DNA from: Actinomadura mexicana
GTDB lineage: Bacteria; Actinomycetota; Actinomycetes; Streptosporangiales; Streptosporangiaceae
Assembly (NCBI RefSeq): GCF_900188105.1
Contig: NZ_FZNP01000007.1
Location: forward strand, 248,001 to 312,000
Direction of reading: 5' to 3'
DNA length: 64,000 nucleotides
Of this stretch, positions 41,838 to 50,240 are shown one piece after another (the first letter of the stretch is position 1; each line of letters begins with the position of its first letter). Below the pieces are notes generated by a model that saw only the letters and a program-made list of their open reading frames with translations, was not told the origin of the DNA and ran no database searches. Position numbers and translations under genes: made by a program.

Positions 41838-41904
41838 GACGAGGGCCGGCCGCGTCCCGGCGCCCCGCGCGGAGCGGGTCGCCGGGGCTCGGCCGGCCCT
41901 CGTC
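41838..41904. terminator. Bidirectional terminator between the lipase and rtcB genes
   Basis: A perfect 15-bp stem, GACGAGGGCCGGCCG at 41838-41852 with its complement at 41890-41904. The 37-base loop contains a nested 7-bp stem (CCCGGCG/CGCCGGG). It starts five bases after one stop codon and ends five bases before the other, so it serves both strands. Confidence 0.8.
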
Positions 41905-41908
41905 GAGG

Positions 41909-43102
41909 TCAGCCCTTCACGCAGATGAGCTGGCGGAGGTGCGCGACCACCTCGACGAGGTCGGACTGGGCCTCGATCACCGCGTCCAGGTCCTTGTAGG
42001 CGCCGGGGATCTCGTCCACGACGCCGCTGTCCTTGCGGCACTCGACGCCCCTGGTCTGCTCGACCAGGTCCTCGACGGTGAAGTGCTTGCGGGCCTTGGT
42101 GCGGCTCATCCTGCGGCCCGCGCCGTGGGAGGCGGAGTTGTAGGCGGTCTCGTTGCCGAGGCCGCGGACGATGTAGGTGCCGGTCGCCATGGATCCCGGG
42201 ATGATCCCGAGGTCGCCGCGGCCGGCGCGGATCGCGCCCTTGCGGGTGACGAGCAGCTCCACGCCGCCGTACTCCTCCTCCGCCACGTAGTTGTGGTGGC
42301 AGGAGATGACCTCGCCCCACCGGCAGCGCTTCTCGCCGAACTGCCTGGTGACGACGTTCTGCGCGAGCGCGGTCATGACGGCGCGGTTGCGGCGCGCGTA
42401 CTCCTGCGCCCAGAACAGGTCGTGGCGGTAGGCGTCCATCTTCACGGTGCCCTTGAGGAAGACGGCGAGGTCGCCGTCCGGCAGGTCCTGGTTGTGGGGC
42501 AGCTTGCGGGCGGCCTCGATGTGCTGCTCGGCCAGCTCGTTGCCGATGTTGCGCGACCCCGAGTGCAGGACGAGCCAGATCGCGCCGTCGTCGTCCGCGC
42601 ACAGCTCCAGGAAGTGGTTGCCGCCGCCGAGCGTGCCCATCTGGGAGCGGGCGCGGCCGAGGCGGGACCGGACGGCCGGATGCAGGTCGTCGAAGCCCTT
42701 CCAGAAGTCGTACCAGCCGCGTTCCCGGAGGCCCGGCAGCGCGGACGGGTCGACGGCGCTCCTGTGCGAGCCGCGCCCGACGGGGATCGCCTTCTCCAGG
42801 CGGCCGCGCAGCCCGGCCAGGTCGTCCGGCATGTCCTCGGCGGTGAGGGACGACCTGACGGCGGTCATCCCGCAGCCGATGTCGACGCCGACGGCGGCCG
42901 GGGACACCGCGTTCCTCATCGCGATCACCGAGCCGACGGTGGCGCCCTTGCCGTAGTGGACGTCGGGCATCACCGCGAGGCCCTCCACCCACGGCAGGGC
43001 GGAGACGTTGCGCAGCTGGTCGAGGGCGAGGTCCTCGACGGTCTCGGGGTCGGTCCACATCCGGATCGGGACGCGGCCGCCCTTCAGGGTCTGGTACGGC
43101 AT
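41909..43102 (-). CDS. rtcB: RNA-splicing ligase RtcB
   Basis: A 397-residue GTP- and manganese-dependent ligase joining RNA 3'-phosphate (or 2',3'-cyclic) to 5'-OH ends. Key elements: DVHYGKGATVGSVI, the metal Cys in GVDIGCGMTAV, GTLGGGNHFLEL, CHHNYV, the guanylated His in SHGAGRRMSR, and the C-terminal CVKG. ATG 43102 was chosen over GTG 43108 because GAGGAG at 43109-43114 is properly spaced. It lies 48 bases after the selB-like gene and is probably cotranscribed. No archease gene is adjacent. Confidence 0.94.
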   Translation of the reverse strand: MPYQTLKGGRVPIRMWTDPETVEDLALDQLRNVSALPWVEGLAVMPDVHYGKGATVGSVIAMRNAVSPAAVGVDIGCGMTAVRSSLTAEDMPDDLAGLRGRLEKAIPVGRGSHRSAVDPSALPGLRERGWYDFWKGFDDLHPAVRSRLGRARSQMGTLGGGNHFLELCADDDGAIWLVLHSGSRNIGNELAEQHIEAARKLPHNQDLPDGDLAVFLKGTVKMDAYRHDLFWAQEYARRNRAVMTALAQNVVTRQFGEKRCRWGEVISCHHNYVAEEEYGGVELLVTRKGAIRAGRGDLGIIPGSMATGTYIVRGLGNETAYNSASHGAGRRMSRTKARKHFTVEDLVEQTRGVECRKDSGVVDEIPGAYKDLDAVIEAQSDLVEVVAHLRQLICVKG

Positions 43103-43150
43103 TCGCACTCCTCGATCGACGGAACCGGACCGCGATCTATGACGCCAGAG

Positions 43151-44914
43151 TCACCCGTCCCGGTTCAACCGGTTTTCGCCCTGGCGGCGCTCGGTGAGGC
43201 CGAGCCGGTCGAGGTGGCGCAGCAGGGCGACGGCGACGTCGCGGCCGGTCCCGAGTGCCTCGCCGGCCTGGGCGGGCGTGAACGGCTGCGGCAGGCCCGA
43301 CAGGACGCGCAGTGCCTCCTGGTCGGCGCCCGGGAGCAGCACGACGCCGTCGTCGATCCGCAGGACCGCGCCCGCGCGTTCCGCGCCGGCGAGGGTGTCG
43401 CCCGTGAGGCCCAGCTCCTGGAGGCGCTCGGCACTGGGCGGCTCGAACGGGGCGCCTTCGAGGTCGGCGCGGAGCCGCTCCACGGCCGCGGCCCAGGGCG
43501 GCGGCGGTGCCGGGGCGACCGCCGTCGGTGCGGGCTCGGCGGCCGGCGCCGGAGCGGGGCCCGGGGGAGGGCCGTAGACGCGTCCCGCGTCCAGGCGCAG
43601 CGGCGGCCGGACGAGCGCGGCGGCGAGCTGCCGGGAGGGGAGGCCGAGGCGCAGCCGGACGGCCTCCAGCGGGATCCCGGGGGCGCCGGGGCTCTCGGCG
43701 GCGTGCCGGGACGTCTGCTCGGCGAGCCGCTCGAACAGCGACCGCCAGTGCGCCGGGTCGGCGACCCATTCGCCGTCCAGGGCGACGGCGTCGGCCGGCG
43801 GCGCGCAGCCCATGAGCGAGAGCTCCGAACGGCGGAGCACGCCGTGCCGGCCGAGCACGACGGCGCCGTCCGGGCGGTCCGGCCAGGTCGCCAGCTCCCG
43901 GGCGCGGGCGGCGCCCGCACCGCGCCGCACGAGGGTCGGCGGCCGGACGTCCAGGACGCTGACCCCGGCGATCGAGCGGCGCTCGGGGTCGCGCAGCAGC
44001 CCGGTGTCGCCGAGGTGCAGGGCGAGCCGGGTGTTCAGGGTCAGGCGCGCGGTGTCGGGGCCGAGGGGCCGCAGCCCGACCGGGACGGCGGCCGACCCGA
44101 TGTGCAGCGTCATCCGCCGCGCGAGCCTGCCGGACGCCTCCCCGAAGCGGGTCCGGACGTCGACGCAGGTGGTGGGCGTCCAGGCGCCGGGGGTGACCAG
44201 GGCCATGCCGGCCTCGACGCGCCCGGCGTCGCGCAGCGTCAGCACGACGCGGGAGACGCCGCCGACCGACTCGCGCGGCTCGTCGGCGCAGCCGAGCGTC
44301 CGGACGCGGACCCGCTCGCCCGCGGGCATGAGGAGCAGCTCGTCCCCCACGGCCACCGTCCCGGCGGCGAGGGTGCCGGCGATGACGGTCTGGCGCCCGG
44401 CGGTGAACGCCCGGTCGGCCCAGAGCCGCACGGGGGCGGCCGGGTCGGGCACCGGCAGCCGGCCGGCGAGGCGGTCGAGCGCGGCGGCGAGCTCGACCAC
44501 CCCCGCGCCGGTGGCGGCGCTCACCGCGACGGCCTCCGCGCCGCGCAGCGCGGTCCCGGCCAGCCGCTCGCGGATCTGGCGCAGCGCGGGCTTGGGGTCG
44601 GCGGCGTCGGCCTTGGTGACCGCGAGGACCCCGAACCGGACGCCGAGCGCGCCGAGGGCCTCCAGGTGCTCGCGCGTCCGCGGCATCCACCCCTCGTCGG
44701 CTGCGACGGCGAGCAGGACCGCGGCCGCGGGCGCCGCCCCCGCGAGCCAGTCCGGAACGGACCGCTCGTCCCCCGGCGCGTCGACGAACGCGACGCGCCG
44801 TCCCGAGGGCAGCTCCGTCCAGGCGCCCGTCTCACCGGGCTGCCTTCCCGTGAGGGCGCGCACGAGCGCCGACTTGCCGTGCCCACCGTGACCGGCGGTG
44901 GCGACGACGTGCAT
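43151..44914 (-). CDS. selB: SelB-like elongation factor with degenerate GTPase centre
   Basis: 587 residues, the layout of bacterial SelB: GTPase, two beta-barrel domains, then winged-helix repeats to the end (GLTERRQGENRLNRDG). The P-loop GHGGHGKS (8-15) and TKAD (100-103) are kept. But P-loop runs into ALTGRQPGETGAWTELPSG with none of the usual switch I segment (about 18-20 residues with the G2 Thr). G3 reads DAPGD (45-49) where translational GTPases have DxPGH, so the catalytic His is Asp. Either the factor is losing function or it works by a changed mechanism. ATG 44914 with AAAGGA upstream was chosen over 44929. Confidence 0.85.
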   Translation of the reverse strand: MHVVATAGHGGHGKSALVRALTGRQPGETGAWTELPSGRRVAFVDAPGDERSVPDWLAGAAPAAAVLLAVAADEGWMPRTREHLEALGALGVRFGVLAVTKADAADPKPALRQIRERLAGTALRGAEAVAVSAATGAGVVELAAALDRLAGRLPVPDPAAPVRLWADRAFTAGRQTVIAGTLAAGTVAVGDELLLMPAGERVRVRTLGCADEPRESVGGVSRVVLTLRDAGRVEAGMALVTPGAWTPTTCVDVRTRFGEASGRLARRMTLHIGSAAVPVGLRPLGPDTARLTLNTRLALHLGDTGLLRDPERRSIAGVSVLDVRPPTLVRRGAGAARARELATWPDRPDGAVVLGRHGVLRRSELSLMGCAPPADAVALDGEWVADPAHWRSLFERLAEQTSRHAAESPGAPGIPLEAVRLRLGLPSRQLAAALVRPPLRLDAGRVYGPPPGPAPAPAAEPAPTAVAPAPPPPWAAAVERLRADLEGAPFEPPSAERLQELGLTGDTLAGAERAGAVLRIDDGVVLLPGADQEALRVLSGLPQPFTPAQAGEALGTGRDVAVALLRHLDRLGLTERRQGENRLNRDG

Positions 44915-45189
44915 CAGCGTCCTTTCCATGCCTGAACGCCGATGGCCACGCGGGAGCGGGCCGTGCGGGGGGTGGCGGTGCGGGACGTGGTGCGGGGGTT
45001 GCGCAGACGAAGGTCCACGAAAGGCAACCCTAGGGACGCCCGGGCCCCGCGCAAAACGCCGACGCGCTGGCGCGTCGCGTCGTACCGGCGGACATCGAGG
45101 GGCGACTCCCTCGCTCTACACTTATTTAGGTTAAGTAACTACATGCCGCGCGCCGGGGATCCGGCGACCGGCCGATGCGGGAGGTTCGC

Positions 45190-46677
45190 ATGCCCGGCGC
45201 CCCGGCGGCACGAAGGACAGGCGCCCCGGCGGCAGGCGGGGCCGGCGCCCCGGTGCCGCCCGGAGCCGGCGCCCCGGCCGCCCGGCCCACCGGCCCCACC
45301 CTGCTCGCGCTCGCCGCCGCCGGGATGGTCGTGTCGGTGCAGCAGACGCTCGTGCTGCCGCTGCTGCCGCAGCTCATGGCCCGGTTCGACGCCCCCATCA
45401 CGGACGTGACGTGGGTGTTCACCGCGTCCCTGCTGGCCGGCGCCGTCGCCACCCCGCTGCTGACGCGGTTCGGCGACATGTACGGCAAGAAGCGGATGAT
45501 CCTGCTCGCCCTCGTGCTGCTGCTGGCCGGCTCGGTGGTGTGCGCGGTGTCCGGCACGCTGCCGGTGCTGATCGCCGGCCGCGCCCTGCAGGGCGTCTCG
45601 GCCGCGATGATCCCGCTCGCGATCGGCATGATCCGCGACACGTTCCCGGCCGAGCGCGTGACCACGGCGATCGGCATCGTCAGCGCCACCATGGGCGTCG
45701 GCGGCAGCGCCGGCATGATCGTGACCGGGCTGATCGCCACCCGCACCGGCAGCCACCACCCGGTGTTCTGGATCGCCGCCGCGCTCGCGGCGGCCGGGCT
45801 GGTGCTGGTCGCCGCGACGGCGCGCGACGTCGGCGTCCGCGCCGGCGGGCGGCCGGACCTGCCGGGCGCGGCCCTGCTCGCCTGCTGGCTCGTCTGCCTG
45901 CTCCTCGGCATCAGCCAGGGCAACGCGTGGGGCTGGACGTCGGGCGGGGTCCTCGCCCTGTTCGGCGCCGCGGCCGCGCTGTGCGCGGTCTGGGTGGTGA
46001 TCGAGCTGCGGGTCCGCGCGCCGCTGGTGCGGCTGAACCTGCTGGTCGGCCCCCGGTCGCTGTCGGCCAACGTCGTCTCGGCGCTGCTCGGCTTCTCGAT
46101 GTTCGCCGCGTTCACGCTCATCGCCGGCTTCGTCCAGGCGCGGCCGGAGGAGGTCGGGTACGGGCTCGGCGGCTCGGTCCTGGACGTCGGGCTCTACATG
46201 CTGCCGAGCACCGTGACGATGCTGGTGTTCTCGGCGATGGCCGGACGGATCGCCGCCCGGCTGGGCCCGGCCTGCACGCTCGCGATCGGGTCGGCCTTCG
46301 CCGGGCTGTGCTACGCGTGGCTCGCGGTGTCGAACTCGCACGTGTACGACATGCTCGCGTTCAGCGCCATCCAGGGCATCGGGTTCGGGATCGCCTACGC
46401 CGCGCTCGGCACCCTCGCCGTCCGCCACGTCCCGATGGACCAGAGCGGGATCGCCAGCGGCATCAACTCGCTCGTCCGCACCACGGGCGGCAGCGTCGCG
46501 GGTGCCGTCACCGCGTCGATCCTGGCCGGACGGGCGGGCGCCGGCGTCCCCTCCCTCGGCGCCTACGAGCTGTGCTTCTGGGTGGTCTCCGCCGGGGCGG
46601 CGCTGGCCGCCCTCATCGCCGTCGCGCACGCCCTGCGCCACCCCGGGCAGACCCCGCCCGGCGGCGCGGGCCCTTGA
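45190..46677 (+). CDS. MFS transporter, DHA2 (14-helix) family
   Basis: A 495-residue exporter. A 40-residue Gly/Ala/Pro-rich N-terminal extension with repeated GAPAA/GAP motifs precedes helix 1. FGDMYGKKRMILLALVLLLA is motif A, and GRALQGVSAAMIPLAIGMIR the helix 4 motif. GGSAGMIVTGLIATRTG is the helix 5 region. ATG 45190 with GGGAGG five bases upstream was preferred to 45175. The upstream sequence around 45120-45145 is AT-rich and includes GTTAAGTAAC, a small palindrome that may be an operator. The substrate is unknown. Confidence 0.88.
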   Translation: MPGAPAARRTGAPAAGGAGAPVPPGAGAPAARPTGPTLLALAAAGMVVSVQQTLVLPLLPQLMARFDAPITDVTWVFTASLLAGAVATPLLTRFGDMYGKKRMILLALVLLLAGSVVCAVSGTLPVLIAGRALQGVSAAMIPLAIGMIRDTFPAERVTTAIGIVSATMGVGGSAGMIVTGLIATRTGSHHPVFWIAAALAAAGLVLVAATARDVGVRAGGRPDLPGAALLACWLVCLLLGISQGNAWGWTSGGVLALFGAAAALCAVWVVIELRVRAPLVRLNLLVGPRSLSANVVSALLGFSMFAAFTLIAGFVQARPEEVGYGLGGSVLDVGLYMLPSTVTMLVFSAMAGRIAARLGPACTLAIGSAFAGLCYAWLAVSNSHVYDMLAFSAIQGIGFGIAYAALGTLAVRHVPMDQSGIASGINSLVRTTGGSVAGAVTASILAGRAGAGVPSLGAYELCFWVVSAGAALAALIAVAHALRHPGQTPPGGAGP

Positions 46678-46784
46678 CGAACCGGCCCCGCGCCGTGCCC
46701 TATAGGGGTGCGGCCCGAACCGCGGCGACGCCGGTCCGGGCCTCCGCGCAGATCCGGGCCAGGACCCGTCACCGGGAGGACGAC

Positions 46785-48665
46785 ATGGGCGCCTACGCGG
46801 CCGCGTACGAACGCAGCATCGCCGATCCGACCCGCTTCTGGGGACTGGCGGCACGGGACGTGCGGTGGCTCGTGCCGCCGGACCGGGTGCTGGACGACGG
46901 GGCGCCGCCCTTCTACCGGTGGTTCACCGGCGGCGAGCTCAACACCTGCGACAACGCGTTGGACCGGCACGTCGAGGAGGGCCGCGGCGAGCAGGCCGCG
47001 CTGATCTACGACAGCCCCGTCACCGGGACCGTGCGGACCTACACCTTCCGGGAGCTGACCGAGCTCGTCGCGCGGTTCGCCGGGGCGCTGCGCGCGCAGG
47101 GCGTCGACCGCGGCGACCGCGTGGTCATCTACCTGCCGATGGTGCCCGAGGCCGTCATCGCGATGCTGGCGTGCGCCCGGCTCGGCGCCGTGCACTCGGT
47201 GGTCTTCGGCGGGTTCGCGGCGCGGGAGCTGGCCGTGCGCATCGACCACGCCCGCCCGAAGGCGGTCGTGTCGGCGTCCTGCGGCATCGAGGCGGGCCGG
47301 GTGGTCCCCTACAAGCCGCTGCTGGACCGGGCGCTGGAGCTGGCCCGGCACAAGGTCGAGCGGTGCGTGATCCGGCAGCGCGAGCAGCTGCACGCCGACC
47401 TCGTCCGGCCGCGGGACGTGGAGTGGGACGAGGCGGTCGCGGCCGCCGAGCCCGCCGGGTGCGTTCCCGTCGCCGCCACCGACCCGCTCTACATCCTCTA
47501 CACCTCCGGCACGACCGGGCTGCCGAAGGGCGTCGTGCGCGACAACGGCGGGCACGCGGTGGCGCTGCGCTGGTCGATGGAGAACGTGTTCGGCGTGGGG
47601 CAGGGCGATGTGTTCTGGGCGGCCTCCGACGTCGGCTGGGTCGTCGGGCACTCCTACATCGTGTACGCGCCGCTGCTCACCGGCTGCACGACCGTGCTGT
47701 ACGAGGGCAAGCCGGTCGGGACGCCGGACGCGGGGGCGTTCTGGCGCGTCGCCGCGCGGCACCGGGTGAAGGCGCTGTTCACCGCGCCGACCGCGATCCG
47801 GGCGATCAAGAAGGAGGACCCCGAGGGCGCGCTGCTCGCCGGGCACGACCTGTCCGCCCTGGACACCCTGTTCCTCGCCGGCGAGCGGCTCGACCCCGAC
47901 ACCTACCGGTGGGCCTCGCGCGTCCTGGACCGCCCGGTGGTCGACCACTGGTGGCAGACCGAGACCGGCTGGCCGATCGTGGCGAACCTGCGCGGGCTGG
48001 AGCCGATGCCGGTCAAGCCGGGGTCGCCGTCGGTGCCGGTGCCCGGGTACGACGTGCGGGTCCTCGGCCCGGACGGCTCGCCGGTCCCGCCGGGCACCGA
48101 CGGCGACATCGCGATCCGGCTGCCGCTGCCGCCGGGCACGCTTCCCACGCTGTGGCAGGACGACGAGCGCTTCGTCGAGTCGTACCTGACGAAGTTCCCC
48201 GGCCACTACCTGACCGGCGACGGCGGGCACGTCGACGAGGACGGCTACGTCTGGGTGATGGGCCGCACCGACGACGTGATCAACGTGGCCGGGCACCGGC
48301 TGTCCACGGGGACGATGGAGGAGGTCGTCTCGTCCCACCCGGCCGTGGCCGAATGCGCCGTCATCGGCGTCCAGGACGCGCTCAAGGGACAGGTGCCGCG
48401 CGGGCTGGTCGTGCTCAAGAGCGGGGTCCTGGCCGAGCCGGGCGAGGTGTGCGCCGAGCTGGTCGCGATGGTGCGCGAGCAGATCGGGCCCGTCGCCGCG
48501 CTCAAGGAGATCTCCGTCGTGCCCGCGCTGCCGAAGACGCGGTCGGGCAAGATCCTGCGGGGCGTGATGCGGGGCATCGCCGACGGGCAGGAGGTGCCCG
48601 TCCCGTCCACCATCGAGGACCCGGACGTGCTGGACGCACTGCGCCCCGTCCTGCGCCGGGCCTGA
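46785..48665 (+). CDS. Propionyl-CoA synthetase, PrpE-like
   Basis: A 626-residue acyl-adenylate-forming enzyme of the acetyl/propionyl-CoA synthetase group. YILYTSGTTGLPKGVVRDNG is the ATP-binding P-loop. DHWWQTETGWPI is the motif that reads Trp in acetyl- and propionyl-CoA synthetases, and GRTDDVINVAGHRLSTGTME carries the hinge. The C-terminal KTRSGKILRGVMRG contains the acetylatable lysine. Its start block AYAAAYERSIADPTRFWG is typical of PrpE. GGGAGGA precedes ATG 46785. It could feed propionyl-CoA to central metabolism. Confidence 0.88.
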   Translation: MGAYAAAYERSIADPTRFWGLAARDVRWLVPPDRVLDDGAPPFYRWFTGGELNTCDNALDRHVEEGRGEQAALIYDSPVTGTVRTYTFRELTELVARFAGALRAQGVDRGDRVVIYLPMVPEAVIAMLACARLGAVHSVVFGGFAARELAVRIDHARPKAVVSASCGIEAGRVVPYKPLLDRALELARHKVERCVIRQREQLHADLVRPRDVEWDEAVAAAEPAGCVPVAATDPLYILYTSGTTGLPKGVVRDNGGHAVALRWSMENVFGVGQGDVFWAASDVGWVVGHSYIVYAPLLTGCTTVLYEGKPVGTPDAGAFWRVAARHRVKALFTAPTAIRAIKKEDPEGALLAGHDLSALDTLFLAGERLDPDTYRWASRVLDRPVVDHWWQTETGWPIVANLRGLEPMPVKPGSPSVPVPGYDVRVLGPDGSPVPPGTDGDIAIRLPLPPGTLPTLWQDDERFVESYLTKFPGHYLTGDGGHVDEDGYVWVMGRTDDVINVAGHRLSTGTMEEVVSSHPAVAECAVIGVQDALKGQVPRGLVVLKSGVLAEPGEVCAELVAMVREQIGPVAALKEISVVPALPKTRSGKILRGVMRGIADGQEVPVPSTIEDPDVLDALRPVLRRA

Positions 48666-48695
48666 CGGCCGTCCCGGCGCGGGAGCGGCCCGGCG

Positions 48696-48971
48696 TCACG
48701 GGCGGCGGCCGGTCCGCCGGGGCCAGAACGCCGCCACCAGGCCGACCGCGGCCACCGGGAGGAGGATCTGGAAGAGCGCCTCCCACAGGTTCCAACCGCC
48801 CTCGCCGAGGCCGCACAGGTGGACCAGGCCCGTGCCGGCGAACGCCGCGACGACGCCGGCCGCCATCAGCAGCGGCACCGGCATGTCCCCGCGGCCCGGC
48901 ACGATGCGGCTGCCCAGGGCCCCGATGACCGCGCCCAGGACGACGGCGGCCGCGAGTCCGCCGATGCTCAT
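48696..48971 (-). CDS. Small membrane protein, GlsB/YeaQ/YmgE type
   Basis: A 91-residue protein with three helices: GGLAAAVVLGAVIGALGSRI, PLLMAAGVVAAFAGTGLVHL and FQILLPVAAVGLVAAFWP. The Gly-spaced first helix followed by a PGR turn resembles the transglycosylase-associated/YeaQ family of stress-related membrane proteins. The homology is by pattern only. It is transcribed toward prpE, convergent, and about 90 bases downstream of selD. Confidence 0.6.
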   Translation of the reverse strand: MSIGGLAAAVVLGAVIGALGSRIVPGRGDMPVPLLMAAGVVAAFAGTGLVHLCGLGEGGWNLWEALFQILLPVAAVGLVAAFWPRRTGRRP

Positions 48972-49059
48972 GCCTCGCCTCCCCCGCCCCGATGAGGCCG
49001 TGCGGGGAACCTACCCGCATCGCCGATCGGCGACACGGGCGGGCGGCGGGCGGGCGGCG

Positions 49060-50049
49060 TCAGCGGATGACGAGGCTGCGCCGCCCCCGGCCGACGAGCT
49101 CCCCGACCACCGGCGCGCCCGGGATCTCCCCGGCGACCAGCAGCCCGCCGGAGGTCTGCGCGTCGGCGAGCAGCAGCCGCTCCTCCTCGGCGATCCGGCG
49201 GAAGTCGGTGTGCGGCGACACCCACGCGAGGTTGCGGCGGGTGCCGCCGGGGACGAACCCGTCCCGCACCGCGGCGCGCGCGCCGTCGAGGTAGGGGACG
49301 GCGGCGGCGTCCACGACGGCGGTGACGCCGCTCGCCCGCGCCAGCTTGTACAGGTGGCCGAGCAGCCCGGAGCCGGAGACGCCGGTGGCGCACGCGGCGC
49401 CGCGTTCGAGGGCGGCCAGGCCCGCCGCCGCGTTCAGCTCCGTCATGGCCGCGACCGCGTGCGGGAACACCTCCCCGGTCGCCCTGTGCCGGGCGTTGAG
49501 CGCGCCGACGCCGAGCGGCTTGGTCAGCGTGAGCGGGACGCCGGGACGGCCCGCGTCCAGCCGCAGCAGCCGGTCCGGGTCCGCGGTGCCGGTGACCGCG
49601 AGGCCGTACTTCGGCTCGGGATCCTCGATGCTGTGCCCGCCGGCGATCGCGACTCCGGCCAGCGCCGCCATGTCCCGCCCGCCGCGCAGCACCTCGCGGG
49701 CCAGCTCGGCGGGCAGCGCGTCGGCGGGCCAGCCGAGCAGGTTCAGGGCCATCAGCGGCACGCCCCCGACGGCGTAGACGTCGGAGAGCGCGTTGGCGGC
49801 GGCGATGCGGCCCCAGTCGTAGGCGTCGTCGACGACGGGGGTGCAGAAGTCGGCGGTGGAGACCACGGCCCGGCCGCCATCGAGGCGCAGCACGGCGGCG
49901 TCGTCGCCGTCGGGACCGCCGACGAGCAGCGCGTCGTCCCCGCCGGTGAGGCCGGCCACGACCCGCTCCAGCTCCCCTGGCGGAATCTTGCTGGAGCCAC
50001 CGCCGCGCGCGTACTGCGTCAGGCGGGCCACGGGGGCGAGTCGGGTCAC
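49060..50049 (-). CDS. selD: SelD-like selenophosphate synthetase lacking active-site residues
   Basis: A 329-residue protein with the AIR-synthase-related fold of SelD: SDVYAVGGVPLMALNLLGWP, GGHSIEDPEPKYGLAVTG, LTLTKPLGVGALN and ADAQTSGGLLVA. The N-terminal loop, which carries the Sec or Cys nucleophile before the essential Lys in all standard enzymes, reads RGGGSSKI (15-22), without Cys. The DVTGFGLLGH motif reads GVSGSGLLGH, so the metal-binding Asp (E. coli 227) is Gly223. This probably cannot make selenophosphate in the usual way. GTG 50049 follows TAAATT (50055-50060) by five bases, suggesting a leaderless start. Confidence 0.85.
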   Translation of the reverse strand: MTRLAPVARLTQYARGGGSSKIPPGELERVVAGLTGGDDALLVGGPDGDDAAVLRLDGGRAVVSTADFCTPVVDDAYDWGRIAAANALSDVYAVGGVPLMALNLLGWPADALPAELAREVLRGGRDMAALAGVAIAGGHSIEDPEPKYGLAVTGTADPDRLLRLDAGRPGVPLTLTKPLGVGALNARHRATGEVFPHAVAAMTELNAAAGLAALERGAACATGVSGSGLLGHLYKLARASGVTAVVDAAAVPYLDGARAAVRDGFVPGGTRRNLAWVSPHTDFRRIAEEERLLLADAQTSGGLLVAGEIPGAPVVGELVGRGRRSLVIR

Positions 50050-50240
50050 CGCTGAATTTAACGCACAACTACCTCAAATGATCAACAAACGGACGGTACG
50101 CACCCGGTCACCGATCGCCGACCGGCTCCGCGACCAGCGCGGAAAACCCGCGGACCCCCTTGTCCGAACCCGGTTCGGCGTGATGCGATCTCCCCTCTGC
50201 AAGTCATCACTTACTACGGTCACCGACCACGAGGGGCGAC

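Noticed and set aside
45120..45190. AT-rich gap before the MFS gene considered as an insertion-element end
   Set aside because: No terminal inverted repeats or transposase; it is more simply a promoter/operator region.
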